From NCBI GenBank assembly GCA_035492455.1, contig DATJJE010000016.1:62001-126000 (forward strand): a DNA stretch of 64,000 bases. Direction: 5' to 3'. Source of the stretch: Gp6-AA40 sp035492455 (GTDB lineage: Bacteria; Acidobacteriota; Vicinamibacteria; Vicinamibacterales; UBA2999). Positions within the stretch are counted from its first letter, which is position 1. Each line of letters begins with the position of its first letter. The translations under genes were made by a program, and so were the position numbers. This document shows, one piece after another, positions 26,859-33,640 of the stretch. The notes beneath the pieces are model-generated. The model was not told the origin of the DNA, did no database searches, and worked only from the letters and a program-made list of their open reading frames with translations.

Positions 26859-28064
26859 CTAGTGCTCCGCTCGCGCGGTCGCGACCGCGCGCAGGAGGAA
26901 CATCGGCCGCTCGCGCGCGAACGAGCGCAGAAACGCTACTGCAGCGTCGTGCTCATCCTCTGAGTACGGCTTCACCGTGTCCTGACGCGCCGGTTCTGCG
27001 ACGAGCATGGCCGCCTGGTCGATTGCCTGTTCGAGCCAGTCGCTGGCGGAGATCGCTCCAGCGCACTGATCGAGGACATCGAGATAACGCGTGCGCAGGT
27101 CGGAGAACATCCAGGCGCGGCTGAAGAGAACGTTCTCCTGCGCCCCCTGAAAGATTTGCAAGTCGATCGCCGAGAACGTTCGATCCTTATCCCAGACGAT
27201 GAGGCGATGCTGGGTGTTGTCGGCAGTGCGATATAGGTAGAAGTTCGCCATGCCGGAATACCCGAGCACGCCGTCCCCCTCCGCCAGACACGTCTCGATT
27301 GCGACGTGGGTAACGAACTGTGTCAAGTCGAGATAGCGCTCAACCGACGACCGCCACACGCCATCTACCGGCTGATTCGCTTCATGAAAGAGCGCGCCGA
27401 TTGGTGTGTAGAGGATGGTGTCCGCGTCCTGTTCGTGTGTCCGTGGCTCGAACACCTCGCGCCATGCCGCAATGTCCGCGAGCTCTTGTCCATAGAACGG
27501 CCAGATGAAATGTCGCTCGAACAGGTAACCGTTGCTGTCGTGCCACGTGTGCTCGAGGAACGTCTTGTCGACGGGCTCCACGATCGCATACAGACCCTGG
27601 TAGGCGCGGTTGATGTACACGCGCGCGAACGACTCACGCAGCGACGGCTGCCCGAGGCGCGCGAAGAGCTTCATTGCGAGCACCTCGCGGATCATCGACG
27701 GGTCGGTCGTCAGGTTATCGAGGACAAGCGATTCGAAGCCGAGAAACCGCTGGCCCGTGACGTAGTGGTTGAAATCGAGCTTGAGTCCGGGCTTGCTGGC
27801 GCTCCGGCTTGCCAGGCCGCGCGAGCGCACGCCGATGTTCTGCACGCGTACACCGCGCCAGACGACATCGGCTGGAAAGAAGACATTCTCCCGGTAGCGG
27901 TCCCGCAGCTCCGCGAGATCGCGTTCGTTGATCGAAATGAACACGTCCTGCACAGTGCTCGCATCGAACAGCTCGTCACTCGTCTGCGCGGCGATATCGC
28001 GGCTCGTGCCAAGAAGCATCAGACACAGGCTTGCGAGCGCTCTGGCTACGGGGATGTGACGCAT
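26859..28064 (-). CDS. CotH kinase family protein
   Basis: A 401-residue secreted protein with a signal peptide (ALASLCLMLLGTSRDIAAQ) and an atypical protein-kinase-like CotH domain: GVRSRGLASRSASKPGLKLDFNHY, LGFESLVLDNLTTDPSMIREVLAMKLF, YQGLYAIVEPVDKTFL and LIVWDKDRTFSAID (the WDxD-type metal site). CotH phosphorylates spore coat proteins in Bacillus, but in non-spore-formers CotH genes repeatedly neighbour VTC and DUF4956 genes, as here. Eight bases separate it from the porin gene upstream. Confidence 0.92.
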   Translation of the reverse strand: MRHIPVARALASLCLMLLGTSRDIAAQTSDELFDASTVQDVFISINERDLAELRDRYRENVFFPADVVWRGVRVQNIGVRSRGLASRSASKPGLKLDFNHYVTGQRFLGFESLVLDNLTTDPSMIREVLAMKLFARLGQPSLRESFARVYINRAYQGLYAIVEPVDKTFLEHTWHDSNGYLFERHFIWPFYGQELADIAAWREVFEPRTHEQDADTILYTPIGALFHEANQPVDGVWRSSVERYLDLTQFVTHVAIETCLAEGDGVLGYSGMANFYLYRTADNTQHRLIVWDKDRTFSAIDLQIFQGAQENVLFSRAWMFSDLRTRYLDVLDQCAGAISASDWLEQAIDQAAMLVAEPARQDTVKPYSEDEHDAAVAFLRSFARERPMFLLRAVATARAEH

Positions 28065-28072
28065 CGCGGACC

Positions 28073-29287
28073 TCAAAGCGACAGCTGCAGGCGGACGATC
28101 TGGCTCAGGACGCGCAAGTGCGGAAATGGCGCTGCCGCGTCGCCGATGTTCTCGCGCACGACATTGGCCTGCACCTCGCTCCACCGGTTTGGACGCCATG
28201 TCAGTCCAAGCGTGATTGCCGCTTCACGGTTCCCAAGTACGACTTCCGCTCGCGGAGCAGTGGAGGAGTTGGTCGCGCCGGCGGCGCTGCCGAAGGTGAG
28301 GCGCTCGATGCGCACCGCCGGACGGAGCGTGCCCCCCGCCGGCAGCGCGAGCGTCCACGCGCCGCTCATGTACCAACCGTGCGCCACGAGTGCGGGGAGA
28401 TCGCTGTTGTCGGCGCTCTGCCGACGACGATCGTCGCTGACACGGATGTACTCCGAGCCGAACCAGACGGGTCCACGACGCCACTGCGCCTCCACGCCGG
28501 TACGACGCCGCTGCCCGCGAACCCACACATCAGCGTCGTAATACGACGTGCCGAACAGACTGCGTCCGCGAATCGACGGAAACCCTTCCGCCAGCGGACT
28601 CGCGGTCATTGCCGCCCCAACTCTCAAGCCGCGGAGCGCCTTGTGCGACTTGCCGAATGGCTCGACGACGATGCGGCCGGCCACGGTGTGGTCGCCGAAC
28701 ACGCGCGTCGTATTCTTCGGTCGCGCATTGTTGCCGTCGTGGGCAAACACGCCGATCTCGTAGCCGATTCGTTTGCTCCCGAGTCGGCCCTGCGCGAGGA
28801 CACCGGGGTCGCGTCCAGGCGCGAGGCGGCGCGATACATTCGACCTGTAAAGGAATTTCAGCTGCGATCCGCCGGTCGTCTCCTCGAGACCGAACGGCAG
28901 CTTGAAGCGGCCAGCTCGAACTTCGAGATTGCGGGTCAGCTCGTAGGAAGCGAAGACGTCGCGCCACGGTTCGGACGACTCGAATTCCCGCTCCACCTCG
29001 AATCCGAGCCGCGGACCGACCCGGCCATGCAGTGCGAGGCGACGGCGACCGACATCGAAGCTGTCGCCGTCGCGTTCGAGAGCCATCTGCGAACGGCGCG
29101 TATCGAGCTGCAGGTTCGCGCGCAGCGACAGGCGCAGTACATCTCCCCACGTCACCTCGGGATGTTCGCGCCAACGCAGCTGCCAACCTTCGCCCGAAGG
29201 CTCAGGAGCATCCGCATCCTGCGCGGCTGCTGGTGCCGCATGCATCGCGAGCAGCAGCAGCGGAGCGACGGCACGCATCCATTTCAT
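28073..29287 (-). CDS. Phosphate-selective-porin-like outer-membrane protein
   Basis: A 404-residue protein with a signal peptide (AVAPLLLLAMHAAPAAAQ) and a 16-18-stranded barrel pattern ending in IVRLQLSL. Segments RAGRFKLPFGLEETTGG, GRLGSKRIGYEIGVFAHDG and RGLRVGAAMTASPL match the OprO/OprP ('porin O/P') family. Position between DUF4956 and CotH genes, with gaps of 14 and 8 bases, suggests it passes phosphate or polyphosphate-related anions (inference). ATG 29287 follows GGGAGGG. Confidence 0.88.
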   Translation of the reverse strand: MKWMRAVAPLLLLAMHAAPAAAQDADAPEPSGEGWQLRWREHPEVTWGDVLRLSLRANLQLDTRRSQMALERDGDSFDVGRRRLALHGRVGPRLGFEVEREFESSEPWRDVFASYELTRNLEVRAGRFKLPFGLEETTGGSQLKFLYRSNVSRRLAPGRDPGVLAQGRLGSKRIGYEIGVFAHDGNNARPKNTTRVFGDHTVAGRIVVEPFGKSHKALRGLRVGAAMTASPLAEGFPSIRGRSLFGTSYYDADVWVRGQRRRTGVEAQWRRGPVWFGSEYIRVSDDRRRQSADNSDLPALVAHGWYMSGAWTLALPAGGTLRPAVRIERLTFGSAAGATNSSTAPRAEVVLGNREAAITLGLTWRPNRWSEVQANVVRENIGDAAAPFPHLRVLSQIVRLQLSL

Positions 29288-29301
29288 GGCCCGCCCTCCC
29301 A

Positions 29302-29937
29302 TCACGGCTTCTTCGCCGCTTCCCACGTGACCGATGAAAGACCGGCCACGCCGCCGTCGAGCAGTTGTGCGCTGACCTCGTCGAGCGAAATCGCGCGATC
29401 CATCGATGCGCGATATCGAGCGGACGTCCGCGCGCCGTGCGAAAACTCCATGGTCTCGACGGCGATCCGATAGCTGTTGAACACGTGCGCGACATGCGCG
29501 GCGGGAAACGTTCGCCCGTCCGACACCAGCGCCACCTTCATCGATCGCGGGCCGACCTCAGATTTGGCGACTCGAAACAGCAGGAGGCAGGCACAGACGA
29601 ATAGCGTGCCGACGGCCGCAATGGTCAGCAAGCCGAGACCGGCTGCCATGCCGAGCGCCATCAGCAGAAACAACACGGTGATATCGCGCGGGTCCTCGAT
29701 CGGCGTACGGAAACGGATGATCGCAGCGGCGCCCGCGATGCCGAACGCGCGCGGCAGCGAATCGCCGACGATCAGCATCATCAGGGCGCCAGCGATGCAG
29801 AGCAGTACGTGCGCTTGTTCCATCGGACGCGACAGAGGCGGGCCGCTCTTGGAGCGGCGCTGGATGATGACCACTACCGCTCCGATGGCAGCAGCGACAG
29901 CGAGTCGTACGACGGCGTCGAGGATGAAAGACTTCAT
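29302..29937 (-). CDS. DUF4956 membrane protein
   Basis: A 211-residue protein with three or four transmembrane helices in the first 140 residues, including the conserved IAGAAAIIRFRTPIEDPRDITVLFLLMALGMAAGLG motif of DUF4956, followed by a soluble C-terminal ferredoxin-like domain. DUF4956 proteins accompany VTC-type polyphosphate polymerases in many bacteria, and a role in handling polyphosphate at the membrane has been suggested. The ATG overlaps the VTC stop by four bases, so the two are translationally coupled. Confidence 0.93.
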   Translation of the reverse strand: MKSFILDAVVRLAVAAAIGAVVVIIQRRSKSGPPLSRPMEQAHVLLCIAGALMMLIVGDSLPRAFGIAGAAAIIRFRTPIEDPRDITVLFLLMALGMAAGLGLLTIAAVGTLFVCACLLLFRVAKSEVGPRSMKVALVSDGRTFPAAHVAHVFNSYRIAVETMEFSHGARTSARYRASMDRAISLDEVSAQLLDGGVAGLSSVTWEAAKKP

Positions 29938-30644
29938 GGCAGCAACACACGGCTGTCAGACGGACAGCTCACACGGGCGAATTCACGGACTGCGCACGCG
30001 CCATCGTCCATGGCGGCGGCGTACTTGGAGAAGGACACGCGCGCGGGTGCGAGCGTGTTGATCAGCGGCATCATCCACTCAGGGACGTCGAAGCCGTGCT
30101 TCAATTCGAGCAGCACCGGGTCGGCTGCATTCGATCGCGGCAGCGGCAAGCGACGCCATGCCGTCGCACGGCCTTGCAGGTCGGCCTCGCGGACCGGCTG
30201 GTAGTAAAGCTCGCGATCCACCGTCACGGCCGCGACACTCTGCGGATCGCGGAGCGATTCGCGGATGCCGGTCACCAGGACGTGCGGCGCGGCCCCCCAC
30301 GTTGCGCGGCTGCGCGCGATGACGGCGGCAAGCTCTGCGACAACGAAGGCGCTTCGTTCCTTGCGAATGACGGATCGCGTCTTGCGCTTGACCTCTGAAT
30401 ACAGCACGGTCGCGGGCGGTTCGCCGTAGCGCCGAATCCGCAGCTTGAGACGATCGGCCGCGCGCTCGTGATGCAAACGCAGGAACTGAAGGTCGGGCGT
30501 GTCGAGGTAGAGCGAGGTGACCCGTTGCCGCGGCCCGCACGCGAAGGGCTCGGGAACCAGGTAGGCCCTGGCGATGTCGAGGACCCGCTCAGCCACCGAC
30601 TCGGGCACGCAGTATTTGAGTTCCAGCCGTCCGAAATTCATCAC
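29934..30644 (-). CDS. VTC-domain polyphosphate polymerase
   Basis: A 236-residue protein consisting of one VTC tunnel domain: FGRLELKYCVPE, QRVTSLYLDTPD, LKLRIRRYGEP, LYSEVKRKTRSVIRKERSA, LLELKHGFDVPEWM and RVSFSKYAAAM. In yeast Vtc4 the same basic tunnel makes polyphosphate from ATP, and bacterial single-domain members are predicted to do likewise. Key Arg/Lys/Glu residues are all present. Start is GTG 30644 or ATG 30641; the Shine-Dalgarno GGAAAGAGAGG lies in the 3' arm of a hairpin (30649-30675), suggesting translational control. Confidence 0.93.
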   Translation of the reverse strand: MMNFGRLELKYCVPESVAERVLDIARAYLVPEPFACGPRQRVTSLYLDTPDLQFLRLHHERAADRLKLRIRRYGEPPATVLYSEVKRKTRSVIRKERSAFVVAELAAVIARSRATWGAAPHVLVTGIRESLRDPQSVAAVTVDRELYYQPVREADLQGRATAWRRLPLPRSNAADPVLLELKHGFDVPEWMMPLINTLAPARVSFSKYAAAMDDGACAVREFARVSCPSDSRVLLP

Positions 30645-30648
30645 GCCT

Positions 30649-30675
30649 CTCTTTCCCTAACAACGAAGGAAAGAG
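30649..30675 (-). promoter_or_regulatory. Hairpin containing the VTC ribosome-binding site
   Basis: On the minus strand CTCTTTCC pairs perfectly with GGAAAGAG across an 11-base loop. The 3' arm is part of the purine-rich Shine-Dalgarno sequence four bases before the GTG/ATG pair of the polyphosphate polymerase gene. Folding would hide the ribosome site. It could also be a weak terminator for the upstream gene ending at 30693. Confidence 0.45.
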
Positions 30676-30692
30676 CGGCTGATAACAAACCG

Positions 30693-33527
30693 CTACTGGA
30701 TCACGGCTTTACGGGATGCCATCCCCAGGTTCCGCCGGGCGTCGTCAAACTCGGGATCGACCGCGAGCGCGTGCCGGAACTCCTGGACGGCTTCGTCCAT
30801 GCGGCCCGTCGAGGCGAGGGCAATGCCCAGATTGTTGTGGGCTTCGGCCGAATCCGGATTCCACGTAAGCGCCGCGCGCAGGCTCTCGATGGCTTCGTTA
30901 TAGCGGCGCGCCGCAAGCTGGTCCGTCCCGCGCTGATACGCCTCGACGAATGCCGAGCGCAGGATGGCATGGAGCTCGGGAGACTGTGGAACGACGGCGC
31001 CGAGATATCCACTGCCAGCGATCGGATGGGAAGCGTCGCTCGCAACGGTCTGCGCCGGCCCGAGGGGCGGCGCCGTCAGCGCGAGTTTCAGGATAGAGAG
31101 ATACGTGTCGAGCCCATCGATGTTGCACGCCGGGCACCATGACGCCACCCCGTCCACAGCGATCAAGGACGGAGGTATCGGCTCGTTCCACGGAAGCAAG
31201 GACCTTCTTCCATATTCCTGCATGGGCCGATCGTCGGTAACGGGATCGGCATCGCGTGTCGCGGTCCGCAACGTGTTGGATGACGCGACGAACATCCCGA
31301 CGATGTCGCGGGGCGTACCAAGGTCGAGGTGCTGCAGATCCATCTGCACCGCGGGGGCGTTGCGGAGCGCAGCCGCGATCCGGTTCGGGTCGATTTCGTT
31401 CCGCGCGGCGGTTGTGCCGACGAGCAGCAGGTTCGATGAAGCGCCTGACAGCAGCACCGCGTTGGGAAATACGTCGACGAACGACCGAACCATGGACAGG
31501 ATCATCGACTGCGGAACACCGTAGGCGGGGAGCCACTGCGTCAGATATCCGTTCGGCGTCAGGCGTGCGCGAGCGCGCGCGTAGAACTCGGTCGTGTAGA
31601 GCGCCGCGACGCCGGCATGCACAATCGGCGGCGGCTCCAGAGTAATCAGATCGTATTGTGCGGTGTAGGAGCCGGTGTTGACACCTGCCCTTGCACCCAT
31701 CTGGAGGTGATGGCGGCCGTCGTTGATGTAGACGTTGACCCGAGGGTCGTGCAGGACGTCCCCGTTGAACGCCTTGAAGTAATCCGCGTGTTCGAGGATG
31801 TGGCGCGACAGGTCCACGACGTCGACGCGCTTGACCGTCGGGTGCAGCGTTGCTGCATGTGCCGTGTTGCCGACGCCGAAGCAGAGGACGAGCACACGCT
31901 CCGGACGGTCGATCATCAGCAGCGGGATGTGCGCCATTGCGCGCATGTAACGCTGCGAGAGCAGCTCCGTTGACGACATTGGATGTCCGTTCGTGACGAG
32001 CACGCGACCGCCATCCGGGCCGTCGGTGACGGCGACCAGTTCGGTCACCCCCTCACTGAGCGCATAAGCGCGCTGCGGCGGAAACAGCAGCGCGCGTGAT
32101 AGCAGGAAGTCGGACGGAAGCAGTACCCATGCGGCGATCGACACGATGGGAATTGCGAGTGCCTTGCGTCCTCCAATCGGAATCATTGCGGCGGCAGCGG
32201 CCATCATCAAGACCGTTGCGCTACGTTGCATCCCGAGCACCGGCAGCAGTACGAAGCCGGTGACGATCGATCCGCACACCGCGCCGAACGTGTTGGCCAG
32301 ATAGAGCAGGCCGGCGCGGCGGCCCATCGAGTGCTGGACGCGTTGAATCATCGCGTTGGCGATCGGAAACGCGAATCCCATCAGCACCGCGGGAAGGCCG
32401 ACGACAACGAAGATGGGACGTGCGTTGAACCAGAGGTCCGCCAGCGGCGTGGGCAACCCTCCGGGCGTCGCTGCGCGTTCAATCGATCGCGCGTCCGCCG
32501 CCGCCAGACCGATAAGCGTCGCCATGACGAACAATGCCTGGACCGCGGTCAGGATACGCGCGGGATTCGCCGCGGGCCTGATACGGCCCGCGCCGCTCAG
32601 GACAAATGCCCCGAGCAGCGACCCGATGCCCATGCCGAGGAGGATGACCGCGAGCAACAGCGCAAACACGGCGCGGAACTCGCCGAGCAGGATGGAGAAG
32701 TCGCGGAACCAGAGGATCTCCATGCCCATGCCGGCGGCGCCCGTAAGGACGAGGGCCGCTGCCGCGGCCGTCACCGGGATCCGGCGTTCGGGATTGGGGA
32801 TTCGCCGTTTGTTTGGAGCTTGGATCTTGGAGCTTGGCACCTGGAGCTTGATTTGGAGCGCTCCTGCGGCAGTCACGAAGTTCAGCGCGACGGCGACCAT
32901 CTGAGTCGCGCTCAGGCCAAAGGACGGCACAAGGGCGTAGTCGGTAAGAACGCATCCGAGCGCGGCGCCGAGGGTGTTCGCGCCGTAGAGCAGCGCTATG
33001 CTTTGGGAAAGCTCCACGTTCCAAGGTCCAAGATCCAAGCTCCAACCTACGCGCTTGGAATGTGGAGCTTGGAATTTGGAATCTGGAATTTCACCAGCGT
33101 GCCGGATCAGGGCGGTCAGAGTCGCGCCCATCAACAGAGTGATCGGCGTGAGCAGCACGATGGCGATGGCGGTGCGCGCCGCGTACGACGCGAACGACAA
33201 CACGTACCAGCCATCGGCGCCGCGGGTATACGAAGAGACCGCTGCTGACAGATCGCCGAGATGCGGCAGCGCGAGCGAGACCGCGAGACCGAGTACGCCG
33301 ATTCCACCTTCGAGAAACGCGAACGCGCGAACCATCGACATCGCGGGGCGGCGGTCCGCCAGAATGCCGAACGCGAAGCTGCCCGCACCCAGGCCGAGCA
33401 TGAAAACTGCCGTCACGATCGAGGCGGAATAGATCGTGTTGCCGAAGACGTTGGCGAACACGCGCACCCATACCACCTCGTAGACGAGCGCGCTGACACC
33501 GGAGAGAAAAAACAGCAGGTAAATCAC
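30693..33527 (-). CDS. Fused membrane / spermidine-synthase-like / TPR protein
   Basis: A 944-residue protein. The first 500 residues hold about 12-14 membrane helices starting YLLFFLSGVSALVYEVVWVRVF, typical of 'fused MFS/spermidine synthase' proteins. A Rossmann methyltransferase-like domain follows (VLVLCFGVGNTAHAATLHP, VDVVDLSRHILEHADYF), as in polyamine aminopropyltransferases, and a C-terminal TPR pair (YNEAIESLRAALTWNPDSAEAHNNLGIAL). Substrate is unknown. Two loops are filled by repeat-encoded peptides: about residues 146-172 (SKFQAPHSK...VGWSLDLGPWNVEL) and 224-251 (KLQVPSSKIQAPNKRRIP). GTG start. Confidence 0.9.
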   Translation of the reverse strand: MIYLLFFLSGVSALVYEVVWVRVFANVFGNTIYSASIVTAVFMLGLGAGSFAFGILADRRPAMSMVRAFAFLEGGIGVLGLAVSLALPHLGDLSAAVSSYTRGADGWYVLSFASYAARTAIAIVLLTPITLLMGATLTALIRHAGEIPDSKFQAPHSKRVGWSLDLGPWNVELSQSIALLYGANTLGAALGCVLTDYALVPSFGLSATQMVAVALNFVTAAGALQIKLQVPSSKIQAPNKRRIPNPERRIPVTAAAAALVLTGAAGMGMEILWFRDFSILLGEFRAVFALLLAVILLGMGIGSLLGAFVLSGAGRIRPAANPARILTAVQALFVMATLIGLAAADARSIERAATPGGLPTPLADLWFNARPIFVVVGLPAVLMGFAFPIANAMIQRVQHSMGRRAGLLYLANTFGAVCGSIVTGFVLLPVLGMQRSATVLMMAAAAAMIPIGGRKALAIPIVSIAAWVLLPSDFLLSRALLFPPQRAYALSEGVTELVAVTDGPDGGRVLVTNGHPMSSTELLSQRYMRAMAHIPLLMIDRPERVLVLCFGVGNTAHAATLHPTVKRVDVVDLSRHILEHADYFKAFNGDVLHDPRVNVYINDGRHHLQMGARAGVNTGSYTAQYDLITLEPPPIVHAGVAALYTTEFYARARARLTPNGYLTQWLPAYGVPQSMILSMVRSFVDVFPNAVLLSGASSNLLLVGTTAARNEIDPNRIAAALRNAPAVQMDLQHLDLGTPRDIVGMFVASSNTLRTATRDADPVTDDRPMQEYGRRSLLPWNEPIPPSLIAVDGVASWCPACNIDGLDTYLSILKLALTAPPLGPAQTVASDASHPIAGSGYLGAVVPQSPELHAILRSAFVEAYQRGTDQLAARRYNEAIESLRAALTWNPDSAEAHNNLGIALASTGRMDEAVQEFRHALAVDPEFDDARRNLGMASRKAVIQ
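32776..32808 (-). repeat. CGGGATTCG-family repeat inside a gene
   Basis: Degenerate 9-bp units (CGGGATCCG, GCGTTCGGG, ATTGGGGATTCG) lie within the spermidine-synthase-like reading frame and encode IPNPERRIP. They directly abut a heptad array, so two families are joined in one insert. The same family appears at 45285-45318 and 53640-53672. Confidence 0.65.
32812..32857 (-). repeat. In-frame heptad (CTTGGAN) array
   Basis: Units TTTGGAG, CTTGGAT, CTTGGAG, CTTGGCA, CCTGGAG and CTTGATTTGGAG lie between two transmembrane-helix-coding stretches of the 944-residue protein and encode KLQVPSSKIQAPN on the minus strand without a stop. Confidence 0.8.
33011..33091 (-). repeat. In-frame heptad hairpin inside a gene
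   Basis: Left arm GCTCCACGTTCCAAG plus GATCCAAGCTCCAA and right arm of CTTGGAA, TGTGGAG, CTTGGAA, TTTGGAA, TCTGGAA units form an imperfect hairpin around CCTACGCG. The 81 bases keep the reading frame of the spermidine-synthase-like gene and encode the extra loop at about residues 146-172. Confidence 0.85.
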
Positions 33528-33640
33528 GGTCGCCGGCAGGCTACAGCCATCCGTCTCTCCTTGACAAACATCGGCTAATGACGCAACGTGTGCGGGTTTC
33601 CGTACTCCAATTCCCCGGTAAATCGAAGGAGAGCAGAGGA

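Noticed and set aside
26859..28064. CotH as evidence for sporulation
   Set aside because: No other spore gene is present; CotH occurs widely with VTC and DUF4956 in non-spore-formers.
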